From Romboutsia maritimum (GTDB taxonomy: Bacteria > Bacillota > Clostridia > Peptostreptococcales > Peptostreptococcaceae), in the NCBI RefSeq assembly GCF_002251085.2, contig NZ_NOJZ02000005.1, positions 62,001 to 126,000 of the forward strand: DNA of 64,000 nucleotides, written 5' to 3'. Each line of letters opens with the position of its first letter. Position 1 is the stretch's first letter. Of the stretch, positions 38,029 to 46,208 are shown one piece after another. Made by a program: the position numbers and the translations under genes. A model generated the notes under the pieces. That model was not told the DNA's origin, ran no database searches, and saw nothing but the letters and a program-made list of their open reading frames with translations.

Positions 38029-39405
38029 ATGGCATTAAAAGCTTTAGATATATTTAAATTAACACCAAAGAAAAACTGTAAGGATTGTGGATTTCCAACT
38101 TGTATGGCTTTCTGTATGAAAGTTGCATCAGGAGCTGCAGAAGTAAGTAAATGTCCACACATGTCAGATGAAGCATTATCAAAATTATCAGAAGCAACTG
38201 CACCATTAATGAAAACTTTAAAATTTGGTGCTGGAAATTCTGAATATCAATTAGGCGGAGAAACAGTATTATTTAGACATGAAAAAACTTTAGTTAATAA
38301 AAATAGATATGCAGTAGCATTCTGTGAATGTATGACTGACGAACAAATAGATTCTAAATTAGCTAATATGAAGCTGGTTGATTATATAAGAATCGGAGAA
38401 CAAATGAAAGCTGAAATGGCTGTTTTAGAATACTTTGAGAACAAAGATGCTTATTTAAAATTAGTAAACAAAGTTAAAGATAGTGGATTAGACATAGCAT
38501 ACATACTACAATGTGAAGATCCAGCTGTTGCAAAAGAAGCTGTTGAAATATTAAAAGATTCTAAACCAATAGTATATGGAGCTACTAAAGATAACTACAA
38601 AGAAATGATAGAAGTAGTTAAAGGAAATAAATTAGCATTAGGAGTAAAAGCTGCAAACTTAGAAGAATTATATGCTACAGTTGAACTTATCCAAGGTGCT
38701 GGATATAAAGAATTAATATTAGATGTAACAGGGGAAAATATCAAAGACACTTACACTAACGCAGTTCAAGTTAGAAGAATATCATTAAAAGAGCAAGATA
38801 GAACATTCGGATACCCTTCAATAGTATTTGCAAATAAATTAGCTAATGATAATCCTATGATGGAAGTTGCATTATCATCAGTATTCACAATTAAATATGG
38901 ATCTATAATAGTAATAGATGACATAGATTATTCAAAAGCATTACCACTATTTGCATTAAGACAAAACATATTCACTGACCCACAAAGACCAATGAGAGTT
39001 GAACCTAAGGTTTATCCAATAAATAACCCAGATGAAAATTCACCAGTAATAGTTACTGTTGACTTTGCATTAACTTACTTTATAGTATCAGGAGATGTAG
39101 AAAGATCTAAAGTACCAGTATGGTTAGTAATACCAGATGCAGGAGGATATTCTGTTCTTACTGCTTGGGCTGCAGGTAAATTTGGAGGAAACTCAATTGC
39201 TTCATTCGTTAAAGAATGTAAAGTAGAAGAAATGACTAAAAATAGAGATTTAATAATACCAGGTAAAGTTGCAGTTCTTAAAGGTGATATAGAAGAAAAC
39301 TTACCAGGATGGAATGTAATAATAGGAACAGAAGAATCTATGGAAATACCTAAATTCTTAAAAGAATATAAAGCAAAAAAAGATGAAGCTTTAGCAAATG
39401 CTTAG
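38029..39405 (+). CDS. acsC: corrinoid iron-sulfur protein large subunit
   Basis: The large (gamma) subunit of CFeSP, 458 residues. Cys17, Cys20, Cys25 and Cys42 (in NCKDCGFPTCMAF and SKCPHM) exactly follow the [4Fe-4S] spacing of the family; this cluster supplies the electron that makes Co(I). A central TIM barrel and a C-terminal corrinoid-binding domain follow. It acts with AcsD, is methylated by AcsE, and is rescued by the activator at 43411. Ribosome binding site GGGGG. Confidence 0.97.
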   Translation: MALKALDIFKLTPKKNCKDCGFPTCMAFCMKVASGAAEVSKCPHMSDEALSKLSEATAPLMKTLKFGAGNSEYQLGGETVLFRHEKTLVNKNRYAVAFCECMTDEQIDSKLANMKLVDYIRIGEQMKAEMAVLEYFENKDAYLKLVNKVKDSGLDIAYILQCEDPAVAKEAVEILKDSKPIVYGATKDNYKEMIEVVKGNKLALGVKAANLEELYATVELIQGAGYKELILDVTGENIKDTYTNAVQVRRISLKEQDRTFGYPSIVFANKLANDNPMMEVALSSVFTIKYGSIIVIDDIDYSKALPLFALRQNIFTDPQRPMRVEPKVYPINNPDENSPVIVTVDFALTYFIVSGDVERSKVPVWLVIPDAGGYSVLTAWAAGKFGGNSIASFVKECKVEEMTKNRDLIIPGKVAVLKGDIEENLPGWNVIIGTEESMEIPKFLKEYKAKKDEALANA

Positions 39406-39461
39406 TCTAAATAAAAAATGTTAAGTTAACTATATAAAAAACTAAAGGGGGATAATTGTAA

Positions 39462-40274
39462 ATGGAAAAATTTATGATCATAGGTGAAAGAATACACTGT
39501 ATATCACCATCAATAAGAAAAGCTTTAGCTGAAAGAGACCCAGAACCAATATTAAAAAGAGCAAAAGAGCAATTAGATGCAGGGGCACATTATATAGATT
39601 TTAATATAGGTCCAGCAGAAAGAGATGGAGAAGAAGTAATGACTTGGGGAGTTCAAATGCTTCAATCTGAGCTTAATAATGTGCCTTTAGCATTAGATAC
39701 AGCTAACAGAAAAGCAATAGAAGCAGGTCTTAAAGTTTACAATAGAACTCATGCAAAACCAATATTAAACTCTGCTGATGCAGGCGGAAGAATAGATTTA
39801 ATAGATTTAGCTGCTGAATACGATGCTAAAGTTATAGGTTTATGTGCTAAAGAAGGTATACCAAGAGATAATGATGAACGTATGGCATATTGTCAAGAAA
39901 TATTAGAAAAAGGTTTAACTTTAGGTATGGAACCAACTGATATATTATTTGACCCATTATGCTTAGTTATAAAAGGTATGCAAGATAAACAAGCAGAAGT
40001 TCTAGAAGCTATAAAAATGATGACTGAAATGGGACTTTTAACTACAGGAGGATTATCAAATGTATCTAATGGTTGTCCAAAACATATAAGACCTATATTA
40101 GATAGTAACTTCTTAGCTATGGCTATGGCAAATGGATTTAGTTCAGCTATAGTAAATCCATGTGATGAATTATTAATGCAAACTATAAAATCTTGCGACA
40201 TAATAAATGGAGCATCTTTATATGCAGATTCTTTCTTAGAATTAAATGAAGGAGCATTTTCATATAACGCATAG
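39462..40274 (+). CDS. acsE: methyltetrahydrofolate:corrinoid/iron-sulfur protein methyltransferase
   Basis: Transfers the methyl of methyl-THF to Co(I) of CFeSP. The 270-residue pterin-binding TIM barrel shows IIGERIHCISPSIRKAL, ARDP-type PEPILKRAKEQLDAGAHYID, the pterin-binding LALDTANRKAIEAG and ILNSADAGG, and LSNVSNGCPKH, matching Moorella MeTr. The start is ATG 39462, eight bases or so after AAAGGGGG. It lies between the corrinoid protein and acetyl-CoA synthase genes, in pathway order. Confidence 0.96.
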   Translation: MEKFMIIGERIHCISPSIRKALAERDPEPILKRAKEQLDAGAHYIDFNIGPAERDGEEVMTWGVQMLQSELNNVPLALDTANRKAIEAGLKVYNRTHAKPILNSADAGGRIDLIDLAAEYDAKVIGLCAKEGIPRDNDERMAYCQEILEKGLTLGMEPTDILFDPLCLVIKGMQDKQAEVLEAIKMMTEMGLLTTGGLSNVSNGCPKHIRPILDSNFLAMAMANGFSSAIVNPCDELLMQTIKSCDIINGASLYADSFLELNEGAFSYNA

Positions 40275-40314
40275 TCTGAAATGTAATGTTTAAAGCTCAA
40301 AAGGGGGAAGTAGA

Positions 40315-42441
40315 ATGAATTTATTTAATATAATTTTTACGGGATCAGAACAAGCTTTAGCAGCAGCTAAAGGAATGTTAAGTGAAGCTATAGAAAAAAA
40401 TGGAAGAGAACATAAAGTAGCTTTTCCTGATACTGCATACTCATTACCATGTATTTATGCAGCAACAGGACAAAAAATGAATACATTAGCTGATTTAGAA
40501 GGAGCATTAGGTGTGGTTGAATCTCTAATAAATAGAACTCATTTATTAGAACATGGTTTAAATGCTGGTTTAGCTACAGCTCTTGCAGCTGAAGTTATAG
40601 AAGCTTTAAAATATTCTACAATGGAAGAACCATACACAGCACCTTGTGCAGGACACGTAGGTGACCCATTAATAAGATCACTAGGTGTACCACTAGTAAC
40701 AGGAGATATACCAGGGGTTGCTGTTGTACTTGGAGAATGTCCAGATTCAGAAACAGCAGCAAAAATTATAAAAGACTACCAATCTAAAGGTTTATTAACT
40801 TGCTTAGTTGGTAAAGTTATAGATCAAGCTATAGAACAAGATGTAAAAATGGGAGCAGAACTAAGAGTTATACCTCTAGGATATGATGTAACATCTGTTA
40901 TCCACGTAGTATCTATAGCAATAAGAGCTGCATTAATATTCGGAGGATTAACACCAGGAGATCTTCCAGGATTATTAGAATATACAGCTAAGAGAGTTCC
41001 TGCATTTGTTAATGCATTTGGACCATTAAGTGAATTAGTTGTATCTGCTGGTGCAGGAGCAATAGCTTTAGGATTCCCAGTTATAACTGATCAGACAGTT
41101 CTTGAAGTTCCAATGAACTTATTAACTCAAAGAGATTATGATAAAGTTGTTGCAACTTCATTAGAAGCTAGAGGAATAAAAATAAAAATAACTGAAATAC
41201 CTATACCAGTAGCATTTGCAGCAGCATTTGAAGGTGAAAGAATCAGAAAAGCTGATATGTTCGCTGAATTTGGTGGAAATAAAACAGAAGCTTGGGAACT
41301 TGTAATTAAAAAAGAGTTAACTGAAGTAGAAGACCATAAAATAGAAATAATAGGACCAAATGTAGATGAAGTAGAAGCTGACGGTGTAGTAAGATTACCA
41401 TTAGCTGTAGTAGTTAAAATAGCTGGTAAAGCTATGCAAGATGACTTTGAACCAGTTCTAGAAAGACGTTTCCACTATTTCATGAACTATATAGAAGGTG
41501 TAATGCACGTTGGTCAAAGAGATATGTCTTGGGTAAGAATATCTAAAGATGCTTATGAAAAAGGATTTAGATTAGAACATATAGGAGAAGTTCTATATGC
41601 TAAGATGAAAGATGAATTTGAATCTGTTGTTGATAAATGTGAAATAACTATAATAACTGATGCAAAAGAAGTATCTGCAAGAAAACATGAAGCTTTAGAA
41701 AGATATGAGGCTAGAGATAATAGATTAGCTTCATTAGTAGATGAAAGTGTTGACACATTCTATTCTTGTAACTTATGTCAATCATTTGCTCCAGCTCACG
41801 TTTGTGTAGTTACTCCTGAAAGACTTGGTCTTTGTGGAGCAGTTAGTTGGCTAGATGCTAAGGCAACTAAAGAATTAGACCCAACAGGTCCTTGTCAACC
41901 AATAGTTAAAGGTGAATGTTTAGATGATAGAACAGGGGTATGGGATTCTGTTAATGATACAGTAGGTCAAATATCTCAAGGTGCTGTTGAAAGTGTTACA
42001 TTATATTCTATATTAGAAGATCCAATGACTTCTTGTGGATGCTTCGAATGTATATGTGGTATAATGCCAGAAGCAAATGGATTTGTTATAGTAAACAGAG
42101 AACATCCAGGTATCACACCAGTTGGTATGACATTTGGAGAACTTGCTTCTATGACAGGTGGTGGAGTTCAAACTCCAGGATTTATGGGACACGGAAGACA
42201 CTTCATATCTTCTAAAAAATTCGCTTATGCTGAAGGTGGACCAGAAAGAATAGTATGGATGCCAAAAGAATTAAAAGAGTATGTAGCTGATAAATTAAAT
42301 GCTACAGTTCAAGAAATGACAGGAATAGAAAACTTCTGTGATATGATATGTGATGAAACAATATCTACTGATTCAGAGGGAGTACTTGCCTTCTTAGAAG
42401 AAAAAGGACACCCAGCTTTAGGAATGGAAGCTGTAATGTAA
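40315..42441 (+). CDS. acsB: acetyl-CoA synthase (CODH/ACS alpha subunit)
   Basis: Builds acetyl-CoA from the methyl on CFeSP, CO from CODH and CoA at the nickel A-cluster. The 708-residue protein has the full domain set. The A-cluster cysteines are visible: Cys485, 488, 497 and 507 for the cubane (SCNLCQSF, AHVCV, GLCGA) and the Cys574-Gly-Cys576 motif plus Cys579 in SCGCFEC for the two nickels. The N-terminal domain (PDTAYSLPCIYAATG) docks CODH. Ribosome binding site GGGGG. AcsF (36265) is the likely maturase. Confidence 0.97.
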   Translation: MNLFNIIFTGSEQALAAAKGMLSEAIEKNGREHKVAFPDTAYSLPCIYAATGQKMNTLADLEGALGVVESLINRTHLLEHGLNAGLATALAAEVIEALKYSTMEEPYTAPCAGHVGDPLIRSLGVPLVTGDIPGVAVVLGECPDSETAAKIIKDYQSKGLLTCLVGKVIDQAIEQDVKMGAELRVIPLGYDVTSVIHVVSIAIRAALIFGGLTPGDLPGLLEYTAKRVPAFVNAFGPLSELVVSAGAGAIALGFPVITDQTVLEVPMNLLTQRDYDKVVATSLEARGIKIKITEIPIPVAFAAAFEGERIRKADMFAEFGGNKTEAWELVIKKELTEVEDHKIEIIGPNVDEVEADGVVRLPLAVVVKIAGKAMQDDFEPVLERRFHYFMNYIEGVMHVGQRDMSWVRISKDAYEKGFRLEHIGEVLYAKMKDEFESVVDKCEITIITDAKEVSARKHEALERYEARDNRLASLVDESVDTFYSCNLCQSFAPAHVCVVTPERLGLCGAVSWLDAKATKELDPTGPCQPIVKGECLDDRTGVWDSVNDTVGQISQGAVESVTLYSILEDPMTSCGCFECICGIMPEANGFVIVNREHPGITPVGMTFGELASMTGGGVQTPGFMGHGRHFISSKKFAYAEGGPERIVWMPKELKEYVADKLNATVQEMTGIENFCDMICDETISTDSEGVLAFLEEKGHPALGMEAVM

Positions 42442-42465
42442 AATAGTATATTAGGGGGAAAAAAT

Positions 42466-42840
42466 ATGAAAGTTATACCAAGTTTAAAATACTCTAGTAA
42501 ACATACATGGGCAAAAGTTGAAGGTGAATATGCTTATGTTGGAATAACAGATTTTGCTCAAGATCAATTAGGAGAAGTGTTATTCGTTGAAATGCCAGAA
42601 GTTGAAGATACTATAACTAAAGATGAAGACTTTGGTGTAGTTGAATCTTCTAAAGTTGCATCTGATTTGATAGCTCCTGTATCTGGAGAAGTTGTAGAAA
42701 TCAATGAAAAATTAGAAGATGAACCTGAATATATAAATGAAGATCCATATGATGCTTGGATAATAAAAGTAAAAATGTCTGATGCTAATGAAGTTAATGA
42801 ACTAATAAGCTCTGATGACTATGAAAAAGGCTTAGAATAA
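42466..42840 (+). CDS. gcvH: glycine cleavage system H-like lipoyl carrier protein
   Basis: A 124-residue GcvH. The lipoylation site is Lys63 in GVVESSKVASDLIAPVSG, a close match to the family's ES.K..SD pattern; TWAKVEGEYAYVGITDFAQ and the acidic C-terminal region also fit. It shuttles aminomethyl or reducing groups on lipoate. No gcvT or gcvP is present in the window, so its partners here are lpdA and possibly the LipS-like genes downstream. It is the last gene with the G5 ribosome binding site before a strong terminator. Confidence 0.93.
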   Translation: MKVIPSLKYSSKHTWAKVEGEYAYVGITDFAQDQLGEVLFVEMPEVEDTITKDEDFGVVESSKVASDLIAPVSGEVVEINEKLEDEPEYINEDPYDAWIIKVKMSDANEVNELISSDDYEKGLE

Positions 42841-42851
42841 TTTAGATATAT

Positions 42852-42898
42852 AAAAGTATAGTTGATTTGAGTGCACGCGAATCAACTATACTTTTTTA
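42852..42898 (+). terminator. terminator at the end of the acetyl-CoA pathway operon
   Basis: A 16-bp perfect stem (AAAAGTATAGTTGATT / AATCAACTATACTTTT) with a 12-base loop and a T-run lies 12 bases after gcvH. Confidence 0.92.
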
Positions 42899-42920
42899 CG
42901 TTAATAAAATTGAATATTAA

Positions 42921-43076
42921 ATTTTAGGTTCTCTTAAAGGAGATTAATAGGGAAAAAGGTGAAAATCCTTTACAGTTCCCGCTACTGTGATATGGACGAA
43001 ACCTATATTAACCACTGTGAATTTGCGGGAAGGATAGGAAGTAGGATGAAATTAAGTCAGGAGACCTGCCTAAAAT
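42921..43076 (+). promoter_or_regulatory. cobalamin riboswitch aptamer
   Basis: Core motifs of the B12 riboswitch are readable: TAGGGAA followed by GGTGAAAATCC, then TTCCCGCTACTGTGA, and the B12-box-like GTCAGGAGACCTGCC at 43056-43070. The closing stem is ATTTTAGG (42921-42928) with CCTAAAAT (43069-43076). It lies upstream of a terminator and the corrinoid-protein activator gene, so cobalamin abundance probably controls that gene. Confidence 0.93.
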
Positions 43077-43124
43077 TTAAAATAAATACCTCGGGAGCTA
43101 GGAATTTAAGAACAGTATAAATAG

Positions 43125-43175
43125 GAGCTGTCTCAAAAATAAAACTTTCGCTTGTTTTTTGAGACAGCTCTTTTT
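43125..43175 (+). terminator. riboswitch expression-platform terminator
   Basis: GAGCTGTCTCAAAAA pairs with TTTTTGAGACAGCTC and ends in a T-run, 49 bases after the aptamer. It is very stable and would block read-through into the activator gene when B12 is bound. Confidence 0.88.
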
Positions 43176-43226
43176 ATTTTATAAATTATTTGTTTCTTAA
43201 TTATCTCCCAAAATTAATTAATTTCC

Positions 43227-43320
43227 AACCTCTAAATTTGAGCAATGGACCTGATTATAAAGATTGTTGGCGACATGAAATGTTTTGCTGACACGTCGCT
43301 CAGGCGAAGTGAACTTTTTT
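43227..43320 (+). repeat. 94-bp structured dispersed element, copy 1
   Basis: From AACCTCTAAA to the T-run at 43315-43320 this stretch matches 49572-49664 at about 80 percent by eye. It can form an AT-rich first hairpin, a second hairpin (TTGGCGA ... TTGCTGA, held by G-U pairs here), and a third (CACGTCGC-TCAG-GCGAAGTG), then a T-run. No coding frame. It looks like a small structured RNA or a transcript end. It lies between the riboswitch terminator and the local promoter of the activator gene. Confidence 0.6.
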
Positions 43321-43330
43321 ATAGGATAAA

Positions 43331-43359
43331 TTGTTTAAAAGTGTGAATTTAATTACTAT
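43331..43359 (+). promoter_or_regulatory. possible local promoter of the corrinoid-protein activator gene
   Basis: TTGTTT and TACTAT lie 17 bp apart, 52 bp before the gene. If used, it would give a basal transcript that bypasses the cobalamin riboswitch. Confidence 0.4.
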
Positions 43360-43410
43360 GGTGGTAAGTTATGTTAAAATTATATTAAAGACTATATTGG
43401 GGGGTAGAGT

Positions 43411-45339
43411 ATGATTAAGGTAGTTTTCAAATCTCATAATAAAGAAGCTTTTTGTAGTAAAGGGGATACTTTGCTAGATATTGCGAGAAAGGCAGATATA
43501 TTTATAGATGCTCCTTGTAATGGAAATGTATCATGTGGAAAGTGTAAAGTGAAACTTTTAAAGGGGAAAGTTGATACAGAAAAAACGAGACATATAAGTG
43601 ATGAAGAATGGGAACAAGGGTATATTTTAGCCTGTGCAACAAAAGTAATTGAAGATATAGAGATAGAAGTTCCTTCTAAACTTTCATCATCTATGCATGG
43701 AATGAAAATTGAAGGATCAGATAAAAAGAAAGATCAACAAATATTTGATAGAGCAAAACAAATAGCAAATGAACATGATCTTAAATTTGAGGTAAATATA
43801 AAGAAAAAATATATAGAGATAGAAGAACCAAATTTAGATGACAATATAAGTGATATTGATAGATTACAAAGATATGTTAGAAATAATTTGGGATTTGATC
43901 ATATAGATTTTGGTTTAAGTCTTTTAAGAAAAATGCCAAAAATATTTAGAGAAAAGAATTTCAAAGTGACTATAACATATGTAGAAAAGAAAAATAAAAT
44001 TACTATTTTAGATATAGAAAGTGGAAATACACAAGGAAGATTATATGGGGCAGCTATTGATATAGGAACAACATCTGTAGTTGTATGTATAGTAGATTTA
44101 CAAACGAATGAAGTTATAGACAAGGCATCTTCAGGAAATGCTCAAATTAAATACGGAGCAGATGTAATAAATAGAATAATATATTCATCAAAAGGTAACG
44201 GACTGGAAACTTTAAATAAAGCTATAATTGAAGAAACAATAAATCAATTACTAAGTAGCTTATATGTAAAAAATAATATTCTTAAAAATAATGTAGTGTC
44301 GATTGTAGTAGCAGGAAATACAACTATGTCTAGTTTATTTTTAGGCGTATTTTCAGATTTCTTAAGACAAGAACCTTATATTCCACCATTCTTAAAATCT
44401 CCAAATCTTATGGCACAAGATTTAGGACTAAATACAAATGAAAGTGCTTATGTATATTTAGCACCGTCAGTAGCAAGTTATGTAGGAGGAGATATAACTG
44501 CAGGGGTATTATCAGCAGGAATATGGGCAACAGATGAAAATATATTATTTATAGATTTAGGAACTAATGGAGAAATAGTTTTTGGAAATAAAGATTATAT
44601 GATGAGTTGTGCTTGTTCAGCAGGACCTGCATTTGAAGGTGGAGGAATAAGTTGTGGAATGAGAGCATCAGCAGGAGCTATTGAAAAAGTAAAAATAGAT
44701 AAAGATACTCTGGACCCTACATTACAAATAATAGGCGAATGTGCTCCTGTTGGAATTTGTGGTTCTGGAATTATAGATTTAATTTGCCAGATGATTACAA
44801 AGGGTGTGGTTGACAGAAGAGGAAAGATGCATAGAGACTTGAAAAATAGAAGGGTAAGATTTAATGAACATGAAATAGGTGAGTATGTACTAGCATTTAA
44901 AGAAGAGTATAATTTAGAAAATGATATAGTGGTAAATGAAGTAGATATCGATAATTTTATAAGAGCTAAGGGTGCAATATATTCAGGAGCATCAACTCTT
45001 ATAGAAAGCTTAGGTATGGATTTTAGTGTTATAGATAAAGTATATATTGCTGGTGGAATAGGAAATAACTTAGACATAGAAAATTCGATTATAATAGGAT
45101 TGCTTCCAGATATAGATAGAGAAAAATTTGTATATATAGGAAATAGTTCTTTAGTAGGGGCATATCTTACATTAATAAGTAAGGACGCAAAATTTAAGCT
45201 TGAAGAAATAGGCAATCAAATAACATATGTTGAATTAAGCGTATATCCAACTTATATGGATGAATTTATATCTGCATGTTTCTTACCACATACAAATATA
45301 GAACAATTCCCAACAACTAAGAATTTAATAGGTGAATAA
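43411..45339 (+). CDS. reductive activator of the corrinoid iron-sulfur protein (ferredoxin-ASKHA, RACo type)
   Basis: ATP-dependent repair enzyme that rereduces inactive Co(II) corrinoid protein. The 642 residues begin with a plant-type [2Fe-2S] domain with Cys36, Cys42, Cys45 and Cys75 (PCNGNVSCGKC ... LACATK). A linker and middle domain precede the DUF4445 / ASKHA ATPase fold with AIDIGTTSVVVCIVD, VVAGNTTMSSLFLG, IDLGTNGEIVFGN and VYIAGGIGNNLD. Family members also serve O-demethylase and other corrinoid proteins, but acsCD lie just upstream and a B12 riboswitch controls it, so CFeSP is the likely client. Ribosome binding site GGGGGG. Confidence 0.9.
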   Translation: MIKVVFKSHNKEAFCSKGDTLLDIARKADIFIDAPCNGNVSCGKCKVKLLKGKVDTEKTRHISDEEWEQGYILACATKVIEDIEIEVPSKLSSSMHGMKIEGSDKKKDQQIFDRAKQIANEHDLKFEVNIKKKYIEIEEPNLDDNISDIDRLQRYVRNNLGFDHIDFGLSLLRKMPKIFREKNFKVTITYVEKKNKITILDIESGNTQGRLYGAAIDIGTTSVVVCIVDLQTNEVIDKASSGNAQIKYGADVINRIIYSSKGNGLETLNKAIIEETINQLLSSLYVKNNILKNNVVSIVVAGNTTMSSLFLGVFSDFLRQEPYIPPFLKSPNLMAQDLGLNTNESAYVYLAPSVASYVGGDITAGVLSAGIWATDENILFIDLGTNGEIVFGNKDYMMSCACSAGPAFEGGGISCGMRASAGAIEKVKIDKDTLDPTLQIIGECAPVGICGSGIIDLICQMITKGVVDRRGKMHRDLKNRRVRFNEHEIGEYVLAFKEEYNLENDIVVNEVDIDNFIRAKGAIYSGASTLIESLGMDFSVIDKVYIAGGIGNNLDIENSIIIGLLPDIDREKFVYIGNSSLVGAYLTLISKDAKFKLEEIGNQITYVELSVYPTYMDEFISACFLPHTNIEQFPTTKNLIGE

Positions 45340-45341
45340 TT

Positions 45342-46208
45342 ATGAAGTTAAATGAAAAAATGAAACTTGCCTATAATATTAAAGTTGATAATTTTGGAAA
45401 TACAATAGGATTTTCTTATCCAAATCAAACATTAGCTATAAGTACTACTGGAAATAGTTGTAGTTTAAATTGTGCTCATTGTAATGGTCACTATTTAAAT
45501 AATATGGTACATATTAATGATTATGAAAGCAAAATAAAGAGTAAAACTATAACTAGCTTTTTAATAAGTGGAGGGTGTCAACATGAAGGCGATGTGCCTA
45601 TAAATAATCATATAGAAACTATTAAAAAATTAAAAAAACAGGGATATTCTTTAAATGCACATTTAGGGCTAATGGATAAAGAGAGTATAAAATCTATATG
45701 TAAGTATATAGATATAGTATCTTTTGACATTGTATTAGATGAAGAAACTATAAAAGAAGTTTATAAAATGGATAAGAAAAAAGAAGATTATATAGAAACA
45801 TATGAATTTATAAAACAACAAGTAGAAATTGCGCCTCATATATGTATAGGTCTAAAGGGTGGAAAAATAAAGGGAGAATATGAAATTATAAATTATCTAA
45901 AAAAAGATCCACCTAAAAAAATAACCTTTATAGTATTAATACCTACTAAAAATACTGAATATGAAAATGTAACTCCACCAGAATTAGAAAAAGTAGCTGA
46001 TATAATTTGTGAAGCTAGAATTAATTTGCCAAAAACAGAAATTAATTTAGGATGTATGAGACCAAGAGGTATGTATAGAAGTGAATTAGACAAAATAGCC
46101 ATATTATGTGGTATAAATAAAATAGTTTTGCCGTCTAGAGGTGCTAAAAATAAAGCTTTAGAAATGAATTTGAATATAGTAGAAGGTAAGGAGTGTTGTG
46201 TATTATGA
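45342..46208 (+). CDS. radical SAM protein, LipS1-like
   Basis: A 288-residue radical SAM enzyme with the cluster motif Cys40-x3-Cys44-x2-Cys47 (SCSLNCAHC). A further conserved-looking segment is LGCMRPRGMYR near the C-terminus, whose cysteine could bind an auxiliary cluster. It starts two bases after the activator gene and overlaps the next radical SAM gene by four bases, so the pair is made together. Pairing with a biotin-synthase-like partner beside gcvH and lpdA resembles the LipS1/LipS2 lipoyl synthase system of archaea and some bacteria. That assignment is inference from memory of the family; the radical SAM call is firm. Confidence 0.6.
   Translation: MKLNEKMKLAYNIKVDNFGNTIGFSYPNQTLAISTTGNSCSLNCAHCNGHYLNNMVHINDYESKIKSKTITSFLISGGCQHEGDVPINNHIETIKKLKKQGYSLNAHLGLMDKESIKSICKYIDIVSFDIVLDEETIKEVYKMDKKKEDYIETYEFIKQQVEIAPHICIGLKGGKIKGEYEIINYLKKDPPKKITFIVLIPTKNTEYENVTPPELEKVADIICEARINLPKTEINLGCMRPRGMYRSELDKIAILCGINKIVLPSRGAKNKALEMNLNIVEGKECCVL

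Noticed and set aside
42013-42215. Overlapping frames on both strands within the A-cluster part of acsB
   Set aside because: They are alternative frames of a highly conserved gene, with odd Trp/Tyr-rich composition and no ribosome binding site.
43125-43175. Large inverted repeat as an insertion-sequence end
   Set aside because: It is a compact hairpin with T-run immediately after a riboswitch aptamer and no transposase is near; the terminator explanation suffices.
43227-43320. Structured repeat as a MITE
   Set aside because: No terminal inverted repeats or target duplications are visible, and the differences tend to keep RNA pairing. A genome-wide count could reopen this.
44595-45215. 206-codon minus-strand frame inside the RACo-type gene
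   Set aside because: It is fully antisense to a gene with clear domains; the Ser/Ile-rich composition is typical of shadow frames.
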